DNA of 64,000 nucleotides from Mastigias papua (taxonomy: Eukaryota; Cnidaria; Scyphozoa; Rhizostomeae; Mastigiidae), in NCBI GenBank assembly GCA_964019165.1, contig OZ025272.1, positions 1,643,128 through 1,707,127 on the forward strand, read 5' to 3'. The translations under genes were made by a program, and so were the position numbers. Shown here in pieces: positions 48,501 through 61,300 of the stretch (the stretch's first letter is position 1; each line of letters opens with the position of its first letter). The notes under the pieces are model-generated. The model was not told the origin of the DNA, made no database searches, and saw only the letters and a list, made by a program, of their open reading frames with translations.

Positions 48501-51500
48501 ATAAACTATTGGTATGATTGAGCCCTTATTCAAAATATTTCGCCAATTCATTGTACTACATTTTAACCTATTGTTTATGATGCTATTAAGTAGTGTTGTA
48601 TTCTCAGAAAATTGAAATATTATGAAATTATAAGTATTGTTACAAGATGAGCAATTAAAACTAATTCAATCATGGTTAGAACATAAACGCCATAACATGA
48701 GCAAATCTATCATCGAAATGCCCCATGATTGGCTATCTACGATCACATGACAAGCAATCATCAGCCAATAACCAAGCCATAATTTAACAAAGGCTTTAAC
48801 GGAGTCACATGGTGCATGGAATTGCCACTCCGACAGCCATCAGAACTGCTCTCCACAAAACATCACATGAAAAGTAAGGAAACTTTACTTTGTTAGCAAG
48901 TTTTATATTTCTGGGAATTTTAGATATAATTTTATTGAGTTAATGAATTTTAGACGATGGGATGAAATTTATATGAATTCACTGTTATCACAATGAGAAA
49001 CCTAGATTTAGTTCAGCAGGGCAAGACGCATTCAAGACAAACAAGATTTTCTTTCCATGTTTCAATAGAGCAATAAAAAAAATTAGCCTAAACAATTACC
49101 CGAAGCTCTACAGATAAACTAACTAGGTTTATAATCATGCAACAGCTTTTGCTAGCAAGCTTACTATGAAATACCTAAATAAAATATATATCTAAATGGC
49201 TTTTAAACTATAAAAATTCAGCATGATGTACAATAGAACAATTTTAATATCTCTTAAAGATTGATAGATGTATAGATATATTCTAGTTTGTGCTCATAAA
49301 GTAATCATAAAGATCAATGTCTGTCCTGAATGCAGCTTGTCATAAGAGAATTAAAATCATTGTATAGGATAAATGAATGGCACGATAGTTTCTTATTAAC
49401 GGTAAGAGTGCCACTACCGTCATTTGAAGGGGAAAAAGCACGATTGATTCAAGACATTTACAATCAAAAACAGTATTATTATAAATCGATTGTTAAAAGA
49501 TGAGGATTAAATGCCACCTTTCTAACAAAACAGTGTGGGGTTGGTTGGCAGATAGCGTTAGAGTTTATTAATCGCCTAACAGGATAGATCAAATGATGAT
49601 AGCTATGCCATACTGAAAGTGCTTGATTAGTTGAGTTAATTAATTGAGAAATTCCCTTTCTGGTTCTGAGTTCGGTCTCAAATCTGGCGATAAGGCAAAT
49701 GAAATATGGCCGTATTTATCAGTTGATTCCGCACAACAAGGAAAAAAACAACTGCTATTTGCACCCATACTGTAGATATCAGTTGTAAAAAATATCATTT
49801 ATCAGTTGTAAAAATATTACTTGTCAGCTGTAGAAATATATTATCTAGAAAAAGGTGATATTATGATACTGGCATGCAATGGGCAGCAAGGGTAATTGAT
49901 ACTATGGCACGGAATACAATAGGCGCTTAGGAAAGACGACACATTTATAGTTAGAAACTTGAGTTATATGGCTGGCTAGCTTGCCTAAATTTATTGAACG
50001 GCAGTGAAACTAATGAATATGCGCTAATTCCTATTGATCGGAAAATTAGGGATGAGATATTTTATCTTAAGCTAAGATTTACTTACATCATCAGATGCTT
50101 TTCTACGTATAGTTTCAATGTCCCTTGTTGATCTGTTTAGATCCTTCTCTAGTTTCTTAATACTTTCAAGATGCTTTGAAATCTGTAAAATACAAGGAAA
50201 CAATATGCTCAAGAAAATTGACTCAAATTTGGAATTCAAATAGCTGATCTTTGATCCCTATATATTCGAAATCTAATTTCAGAGTTATACTTGTTTAACT
50301 TCATCAAAGCAAATGACATTTTCGAAGTTGATTGTTGTGATATTTTGATTTTCCAAAAAGCCCAAATAAGAAACTCTTCAATTCTAATCTCAAACCAATT
50401 TAAGAACAAGTTCAACAAAATGGACAAAAGGCCACCGGAAAACTCTCCAGCACACGAGATTACTGAGCAACTCATACAGTAATCAATCTGCAAGAGCAAA
50501 TTGTGGTGGCCAGAAATAAAATAACCAAAGCCAGGCTATAGCCAAGTAAATTATGAGACAAAGATCACGCTCTGGCAAGTCAATGGCTTTTAAAATTCCA
50601 AAAGGAATCTTAAAAGGCACCATACACTTTTATTTATAAGAAACAAACATTCCCCCCTCTGTCTTGATGTCTATTGAGCCTTAAATTTTTCTGAAGTGTT
50701 TCTTAAAACTCTAGAAAATTCTCATAACAACATGACAACTGTGGAACAAGAAATAGAATTCATATTAAAAACATTTGAGAGATGGGTGTTCTCTGCATTT
50801 TGTTGTCAGTTTAATAAAATATTTTTTCGCAAAAACAGTTACTTCAAGTGTACTTCATGAACGTGAAATTCAGCCCCCTGTGTTTCCTAAATGTTTCTTA
50901 ATTTTGCCTCATATAAGCCTCACGTTATATATATAATTGTTTTATAAAAACGTGAAATCACAAAAGATACACCACTTTTTGATCTCAACATGCATTTTCT
51001 ATGCTCATCCACTCGCCCAAAGAGATGCATCTCCTTTCTTTTCTAATTTATCAGAGCCATGCCTGGCTAGTCCTGCACTATTTACAACTGGCAAAATATC
51101 ATATGCTAACAAACCTCTCTCTGCTTGTCCTTTTCTCTCTCCTTTAGCGACGTGGACTCATTTTCAATTTTTGCAAGTTGGTCTTCTCTTCTCGAGAGCT
51201 AAAATTATGGTTAGCAATTACAAATGTTGTAATAAGTGGTCGTAAGCCCTCATCTTACACCACGTGTGGTGTTCAATGTTTCTTTTGCAATGTTACAACT
51301 GATATAAAGATTCTCCCTTTAAAACATCTCTTCTACTGTGGGCTTAGCTCAGGTGTAGGCTAAAATATTCACCATAATACCTAATATTGTTCATCATTAC
51401 ATACAACGAGAAAAACGTTACATTCATATGCAGGTAGGTTCCAGAAAATTACACCGCTCATTCAACACAAAAATTCCTATTTTCCCTCTCTCCCCTCTCT

Positions 51501-53387
51501 CTCAAACCTACACCCCCCTGTGACTAATGTTCCCAGTTTGATGGGTCTCATATGACAAACCATCTAATCAATTTGCAATGCCATTGTTTTTAAAACAAGG
51601 ATTAACATGTTCGAAATATTGGATTCATTGCCAGTGTCCTATGACTGTTTCAGGGAGACATTGGTGGAGAACAATCTTGAAGGTCGACAAATCAAGGAAA
51701 ATATTACCTACATACCTTTTCTAGAATATCGCGATGTTGTTTTTGTAGATTGTCAAGTTCACCTTGCAACTGATCAACAATATCTTGCTTCATGCTTATC
51801 TTTTTGTAAAAATGAATAAAACTGAACTATACAAGTGCTGAAGTATTAGGGCAAATCTAAAAAACACATCTGCAATAAGTTATCTCAAAACATGACATGG
51901 GTATGCTTATGGGAACAAGCATTCTTAAAACTCTCTACAATCCTGAAGAATCGCCTAGCTAGATTAAACCCTCTACCAATAAAAATGCCAAGAAAACAAT
52001 ATGAAGTGAACATGTGACCGTAATAACCAATAGAGCGCATTGTCAATACAGCTGGAAGTCGATCAATATGTGCACGTTCAGAACACTGGCAATTATTGCT
52101 TTCAAGATTTAAAAACTAGGACATTTTACCTCGTGTGCGTGAACCTGCTCCTCTCGCTCTGCCATGCTAACCTTCAAGGCCATGTCTCGTATCTCGTCTT
52201 CAAAATGCTCAATCTTAAAAAAGAGCAAGCAATTTCAAAAATATTATACTTTCAATCCTCTCTAACTTATCTTCTGTTCATAATTTACTGAAGAGGTTCA
52301 GGGTGGCAAAAAGTCAAGCCAGTTCCCTGCTCACAATAAAGCCAGGCTTTCCCTGGAAATGGGTGGAGTGAGTGGAGATGTACTCTACTAAGACACAGCC
52401 CGCTTCGCCTTTGTGCTACACTATATGATATAGGTAAGGACTATTGACCATAAAACTCATTCTGGTGGTGATATATTTATTCGTTCTTTGCTTCACAGCA
52501 CTCTGAGCAACAACGTATCATGAGCATGCAAATTCAAATCCAAACCTTATCCGTGTATTCCTCTTGCTTCAATTTCATTTCACTCAACTTTGTTTCCAAT
52601 TCATTGATAGTAGCATCTCTTTCCTTTATCTACAAAATAAAGTCAAATCCCCTTCAACCCATGGAATAATTGACACAGTTTTACCTAACATACTTTTGCG
52701 ATACAAACAAGGCACCAAACGTGGCAACATTTTGAGATTCCAATACTTCAATTAAATTTTAAATCAATAAAGTTACTCCAAAAGAGTAAAATACTCTGCA
52801 AACACTGAGTACACAATGTTTTGCTAGTATAACTAAAATATAAAAGGCGTGTGCAAAATAACTACAAATTTGCTGACTGTGTCATCGCTAGAAAACAATT
52901 TTGCATGTACCTTATTCATTCGAGTCTATCTAGCAGTACTATTGCATTCAGATCATTAAACTTTGTGATACTATCAATCACTTCTTGCTGAGTTAAATCT
53001 TAGGCAATATATCTTACATCACTCTCCTAACATGCTTACGTGCTGCAAGCATCTATTTATCATTGGCATATAACTTACCATAAATCATATGGCGCTCGCA
53101 CAACTATCAATTGTCTAACTTCCTACGTTCAAATAGCTACTAAATCCAGATGTAACATATGCAATCGAAATGACAAACAATCTCACCTCCTTAACGAGGT
53201 TCTTGCTCTGCTCATCCAATCTTGAGATAGTGTCAGAGAGTTCACTAATCTACAGAACAAAAATAAAACAAATTTAAACTTCCATGGTTGCAACATAGAC
53301 CACAAGAAGTCGTATTCAAAATAAGTTCTTACATAATGCAACAAACTACCACTACCAGATACCTACCCCAAATTTTAACTAATGTAC

Positions 53388-53430
<43 letters not shown>

Positions 53431-56400
53431 TTATATTTTATATATAAATTGTATACTACCTTTTCCAAGTGTCTGCTACGATCTTCTTCCAACTCAAGTT
53501 TTTCAACCTTTAGTTTGTGGTTGGCTTCCTCTCTCTTAGCAACCTAACCAACAGATATTAAAACGACAAATTCAAATTTAACAAGAAGTAAATCAAAATT
53601 CGTACTAAAAGGGATTCCTCATTACAAACTCTCAATCTAAAGTGAATTCACAAATTATTAAGTAAATATTCTATGTCAATGAAATATCATACCTCTTCAG
53701 CTAAGACATCATTTTCACTTTGTGATGAAATCTGATATGTTTTGACACGCGCTTCGAGTCGGCCATTCTGCAAATCACACAAGCTGTCAATTTTCTCATT
53801 TATAATTCTGATGCAAAATGAACTTTTTCATTCGACATTAAAAATGATAAAAATACCATTTTACATTATGTGAATATGCAATGAATGTTAGCTAAATAAT
53901 ATAATCAAAGCAAATAAAGTCGAAGAAAAGGTTTAATGATTTAAAAAGAGATCTAAAAAGATGAGAAAATTGAAATCGTTGTAAGGGATAATCAACCTCT
54001 TCAACAGCTTCGTTATATTTAACTTTGGTAGCTTTTAAATCTCTATTAGCACCTTCGTTAACCTTTTCCAGCCGACCTATCTGTGAACATCAGAACAGAG
54101 TGTAGAATTACTTATCGAATACATACAAACATAAAGTTAACTCCATATAACATACAAATTTTATTTCATTTGATTACCCCTGAGTAGCTAGAATTATATA
54201 AATATTGTAACATCTATTATTTTCAAACATTACTTAGAATAATTTAGGCACTATAAGTAAAACAAACTCTGGTATTAATGTATCATAACATACACTCAAC
54301 ACAACAATACGTTATACATGAATACAAGACTTAAAACTACATCATTTTCTGTTAACCATTATCGGCTCCAACGGACAGAACTTTCAAGCCTCCATTCTGC
54401 TCTTACCAGTCTGAAATATGAAAATATCCCTTGCTTTTGTTTTAGAAAAGGGCGGACATAGCAGTAACCAGATTTACCCTCTAAGCTCTTCTACCTTTCT
54501 TCCTTTCGATTCCGAAGACGGATCAATCGCTTTATTCAAATGGACCAATAAAATATCGCTTAACATTTATGATTCTAATGTGGAGTATCCACTTTATGAC
54601 TTCATACCTCATCAGTTGCCCTTCTGTGCTCTTCTTGTACTTTCAATAATTCTAGTTCTAAGTCCTGAATCGATTTTTCACGCTTTGCAACCTATGACAG
54701 AAATAAATAAAGAAAAATCGATGGCAAGAAGACAAAACAAAACCGATCACCCACTTATGTGAGGTGAACTAAACAAGGTAAACTGAAATTCCAAAGGAGG
54801 CGTTAATAAGGCAATATTGTATCTGGTCTAAAGTCCTCTAAAGAGTATGCTAGAGAGGACAAGAAGACGTAGCAGACAGATAACGGGAAGGCTAGATTTA
54901 CTGAAAGAACAAACCGGCCTGGCATATATCGATTTAAAGTAAAAGCAATAAGCAGGCTAGATTGGAGATTGTTTACTCAGAGAATCGCCAAAAGTCGCTA
55001 GCGACTTCATGGTAAATAGCAAAACTTTTAAGAGATCAGCAATTCAACAGACAATGCATCTGTCAACTGTAAGGAGACATTTTAGAGTAAAACACCCTTG
55101 ATGATAGGTTGCTTCTCTACTTTTCAAAGATGTACATATTTTAATTACATCGATCTTCATTCTGGTTCAAAATGAAAACTGTTCTAAAACGAATCAAAGG
55201 ATAAAAAAACTTTACCAACCTCCTCGATGTAATCCTTCTGTTGATTTTGCAGCCTCTGCAATGCTTCGTTTCGATAGGTGACCTGGAAATTGAAGGAAAA
55301 CTGGTTTTCAGATAAAAAGAAATACGATCTTATCAATTATATTCATTCGATACGAAATTTGCAACTATTTACTATTGTCATGTAGTTGCTATTAATGTTT
55401 TGGGTAGCAAAGAGGCAACACACTGGTATGTTAAATCGATTCACTAAGGCCTAGCAAAATTAACCATCCAATTAGACAAAGCCCCAGGGAATCCCCCACT
55501 GTAGTCAAAGCATTAGGGACAAAGCTCCAGCGAAGGAGAGGAACAGAGATATGACAAAATGGGGTGGGATGGCAGGCTCGAATGGATCAAAGAAATCATA
55601 CAAATGGAGAACATGAGGGAGATAATAATAAAAAAGAAGTGGAACTTGAGGAATAGATAAGTGTGATTAAGTTTGCTCTCTTTCTACTCTTAAGAATTCA
55701 TAGGCTTACGTAACAGTTAGCCAAACATTCGAAAATCACCTTGCTTTCAGCTTGTTTCAAGTCATCCTCCAGTCGCCGAACATCTGATTTCAAACTTGCG
55801 ATGCTCTCATCTCGTGCAGAGATCTAGAATTAAAACAAATTAGTCAAACGACTAACACTGAATGCTGAAGCACAGAGTGCACACTCAAATATAGGCTTTA
55901 AGCAAATGAGCTTCCTCCTGCTTTGACATATTAGAAAGTATTGGAAAGTACCTAACTTCTGGAAGCCTGGAAGGCCCTTACCTTCTGAGTTGTTAGGGGA
56001 GAGAGTAAACAGTTTAGTTGTGAACTTCAATGTACTTAAGAGACAATCCCGATTATAGAAGATTTAATTGCATGGATTTCAAGAAGATGAAAGCGTTAAG
56101 CTGTTGAAAAAATAAATCTATATGGGCATTTTTCTACATGATGCATGTTGAATTTATTTTAATAACAGAGAACGGGAATGAATCAGTGCCTATGTCACAA
56201 GAGGACAGCAAATCGTACTTCCTGATGAAAATTCTTCTCAGATTCTTCAACCTTTGACATTTCAGCTGACAATTTCGCTTCCAAATTTCTCACCTATAAG
56301 AAAATTTGAAGTAACTTATACATGCGAGGGGCAAAGAAGCGGGGAAAATTAATTAAAGAAAGGAGATGCTAGAGATAAAGTGAAAATTGAAAAAGGCAAA

Positions 56401-58202
56401 TGGAAAAGTATCAGGAGAACAAAGTGCAATAACACAGGAGAAATGGTTTGTCACATAAAGCCCTAGATTTTACAACTGATATGTACAGGATAGCTACTAT
56501 GCGAAAGCATCCCATGTTTAGAACGATATACTGGTCATTTCTTTTTTCCACATCAAACTTTAATCAGATCACTACATACTGTAGTTTTCGCAGCATCCAC
56601 TTGGTGTTCCAAATCTGTTGTTAAAAGACGATACGATGATTCCTACAGAGTAGAAAAACATGAACAAACATGAAATAAAGTTCCAGTGCAAATCATTTGA
56701 AGTGTAGAACTAACATATCAAACATTTACTGTCACAAATGAAATATCTGCATATGTATCTCTAGCTAATTACTTTATATTTTGGCATTTTTCTTTAATTT
56801 CTCTTTAATTTCTCTTTAATTTCTCTTTAATTTCTCTTTAATTTGTTAGATAGTACGCGTAAATTAGCTTTTGCTGCAGCTATTGCATGCTTGCCTACTG
56901 TGAATAAATTGATACTAATACTTCCAATACTGCTACTAAAACTATTACTAATGATGGCCAATAAAGTGCAAAAACTACCAGCCAGCTACATTATTCCTAA
57001 AAGATGTGCGAGAAAATGAGTGACGTAAGCAAAGTTGCAATTCATGATCCTTGACTTTGTACGTCAAATGCTATCCTAACTGAGTTATCTACTCTGTCTA
57101 TCTGCACAAGGGAGCCACAGCAGCTCTACTACAGTGTTCATTTGGCCTTCAGTGAAGAAGGATTGTCAGCTCAGGGGGAGGGGACTATCGCAATATAACT
57201 CTCCGAGAAACACACAGGACATCAACTGACCTCTTTTGAGGCAGCTTTTGTGTCATCCCTGAGCTTTTTGATCAATTCACCTTGATATGCGAGCTGAAAA
57301 ATACGAAGAATGCAATCCAATTTGATAAAATTGATTAACTATGACCCCACAATTTGAGCTTTCCAATGCGTAAATCATACATCAATTCAGAGGCAGAAAT
57401 TGGGCAGTAAACCGCAGGACAACTAAGCCATAAGAGCATGGGGGAAATTCTGAGGAAAACTTTTAGCAACCACGCCTAATAACTTCATTGCTCCTGAACA
57501 CTTTAGGGTATGACAATGGCCTTCCCAAATAAACACAAACACAAACACAAACACCCACACAAAAACACCCACACATACAAACACACATACACACAAACAA
57601 ACACAAACACACAAACAAACACAAACACACAAACAAACACAAACACACAAACACACAAACAAACACAAACACACAAACAAACACAAACACACAAACACAC
57701 AAACAAACACAAACACACAAACAAACACTAACATATATAATTGTAAACAGAATGCAGTTGTACCTTTGACATACTTTCTCTCTCTGTTTCTTCCATGCCA
57801 TGAAGCTGAGATTTTAATTTTCTAATTGCATCCTCACGTTGAGCAACCTTAAAAAATCAGAGCAACCTAATACTAAATCAAGTTCATATGTTCACATAAC
57901 CTTGACTTCGTTTGCTTTTGTAACAATTGCATGATAATTCATTTACGACATCAATATCATGTAGACTGACAATTTACAAATACATTATTCATAGAGTAGG
58001 TACAAATTATCTGCAAAAATTAGCCACACCACTCTAAGCTCATCACAAATAAAGAGATTATATCATATTACTATTCCAGATTATATTATATTATATTATA
58101 TTATATTACATTATACTATATTATATTATATTATATTATATATTACATTATACTATATCATATTATATTATATTATATTATATTACACAATATTTATACT
58201 AT

Positions 58203-58300
<98 letters not shown>

Positions 58301-58310
58301 TATATATATA

Positions 58311-58354
<44 letters not shown>

Positions 58355-61300
58355 TCGTATATATTACATTTTACTTTAATAGATATACTATAATATATTA
58401 TATCACATCATACTATACATCTTAAATCAAATATTACATTACAAAATATTATATCACATTATATTACTATATGACAATGTAACATATACAACAGCATATT
58501 TATTTAATCACATTCCAGCTCTAGGAATAAATGCATAGCTACTTCGAAACAGATAAGCCTAAGATAAGCTATTGCTAAATATCAGAATGGTGAATTATCG
58601 ACTTGGTCAACATTGGATTAATTGACAAATGCAGATATAAAATATTCTGCGTAGCATGTTCAAATTGAAATAAAAATGGCTACCTCATTCGCAAGAACTT
58701 TCTTTTGATCATCCGAATTAGATTTCAACTGCTTCAGTTCAAACTGTAATTTTGTGATCTGAAAGACACAAGTATTGCTACTCATAAAATTCATGATAAA
58801 TTAAATCTTATAGTCACAATTTGAAAACGTAACAAAACCTACAAAAAGTAAATCATCATATTACTAATTGTATCAAAAATAAGAAAACTTACTGTGATTC
58901 ATGCTAAAAATAGCAAACAGGCTAAAAGTGGACGTTTTTGGGGGACTTGGGGGCGAATTTCCCTTGAATCAAGTTAAACTGCACTTTGGCATAAGTTGGA
59001 AGGTTCTAGAAGCTAAAATAGGGAAAGATGTCAAATCTACTTTACAATAGCCGGCAAATCTACCACCGATGCCATTGGTTCTAAAAAGCTTACAAAAATT
59101 CCCCATTGCAGGACAGATGAGAAAATGACTTGCCGCGAGAGAGAATAAGAGTGAAAGTTGCAATATAGGCAAAAGTCAATATATATCGAAGTATTGATGG
59201 ATGCTTACAGAATGGAAGCCAGAATAGACTACTAGGTGAAAGATTAGAGAGAGATCATCAATTTTCTACCTCTTTTCAGAACTAAGTTGAGCTCAAAAGA
59301 CATACAACGCTACTAACCTCTTCATTCGAATCCAGGAGCTGCTGAGCAGTGGCTGATCGTCCATTTTCAAGTTCAAGTACTCGCATGCGACTTTTTTCAA
59401 TCTACAATGATAGGCACTTTAATGAATGCTTCTGCCAATCAACGAGAAGTCTGTTTACTCAAGTCAACCATTGAGTTCGCATCCTTAAGACCATAAGGCT
59501 AAACAGCTAATGGTTGCAAAGTAGAATGGCCATTCAATAGAGCAACAGATGCAAAAAGGCCTCAAAAAGAACATGAGATACTCTCGAAAACCCATCATGT
59601 GAACATGATATACAGTATGTTTATAACTGCAGCTAAAGCTACGTGAAAGATCACAAGGGTTAAAGGACATTTATATGACTATCTGAATAGGCAATCCTGA
59701 GAGAAAAAGAAAAGAAAGAGGGAACACAAAAAGGAAAAAACATAATTACTCAGTCGACTGGCGTGAAAAGCAATTCATTAAGTTACCTCTCCGGTATGCA
59801 CCTCGTTCTTTCTTTTGCACAAGCGAAGTTCATTCCTTAAATCTTCAATTTCTCTTTCTTTCTCTTCGACCTGCGGATTTGGAAATTGATAAAACATTAA
59901 TTTCAATATATTGATGAACAAGAAACATATGTGGAACGAAAATGGAGAGAGAATTCTTAGAGGTTCTGTTGCAACAGCCAATCAACTCTTTGCAAAATAA
60001 ATGCAATTCTAGGCAAGGAAGACTTCACTGACTTGTGGCAAAATACTGGGACCGGATTAAGTGTAAATTTATCAAAAAACATCTCCAAAAAGATTTCGTT
60101 ACATGCAGAAAGTGACATTGCTCTCGACAAAAGTACCAGATATCAACAATAAACGAGCAAAGTTTTTCTTGGGTCTAGAAGCAAGGGGGAAAAATGTTTT
60201 GAGCCAATCAGCTCATTTGTTTACAGCCTCATTTACGAATCAAAACGCGTACAAGACAATAGAAATTTGAGAGAAGATGATATTTGATCAGTTTCAAAAA
60301 CAAAGATGGCGTCACAGGCCTTTTGCTGTATAAAAAACACCTCACACGAAAATTTGGTGTTGCACGCGATATTTCTCTTTTTCGGGCAGATTTTTACATT
60401 TTCTGGTAGAAGGAAGATTCTTCTAAAATTCTACCGCTTCCCTTTTCAAAATATTACTGCAAACAGGAGATATTTGGTCCTATAGTTAGCGGAATTTTTG
60501 CAGTATCTTCGCCTTGGACTCACCTTTGTAAGAACTGCTGAGTCGGCCTCCCCTAATCCATAGTCACGTATACTGATTTCAAGCTTATAGACATATTCCT
60601 AAGCTATTTTTTCTTCTACATTTCATTCTACCATACTCCTTGTATGTCCCTAGTTTCTTTATGCCAGTCTCCAAAAATTGAGGGATTAGTGAGCTTACCC
60701 CCAACCATTGAGGGATCAAGGAACACAGAAATCGTTTAGTTACACCTTTTGCATTACATGACATTTGAGTATTTGTTGTTATGCAAAGAATATGCATATT
60801 TAAGTATTATTTGACACATCTGTTGTCAAGTTACATTTTAATTGCTCTTTCTTTAGTAATTTCTGTAGACACAAACAGCAACTGTTGATAATGTGCTGGG
60901 GTCTTCCACCTCTATCTGCTTCCAGAGATTTATAAACTCTTAGAACGTTACCAAGTCCGTGAGCTCTCAGATTAATAACTTTACTGTCTTCATCGTTTTC
61001 AATCCAGGAGCTATGATACGGGTTTTGACACGTTTTCGCGAATTTTGGCATCTTGTTTCAGGCCTGAACCAGAGTAATTTGGAGAACTTTCACTTCCGAC
61101 AGACGACAGCTTGAATTTCCCGCCAAAAAAGTTCAGGACGTATAATGCGAAGGACGAAAGTTTTTTTGGACGAAGGAGTCCCGTATCTGCCTCGGTAAAT
61201 CGCAACAATACTTTGCCACAAAGTATTTCATTGCTATGAGTAAATAGTGTTAAGGTCATGGTGGGATTGTTAGGAAGAATGTAGTGGAATGCATTTGAAA

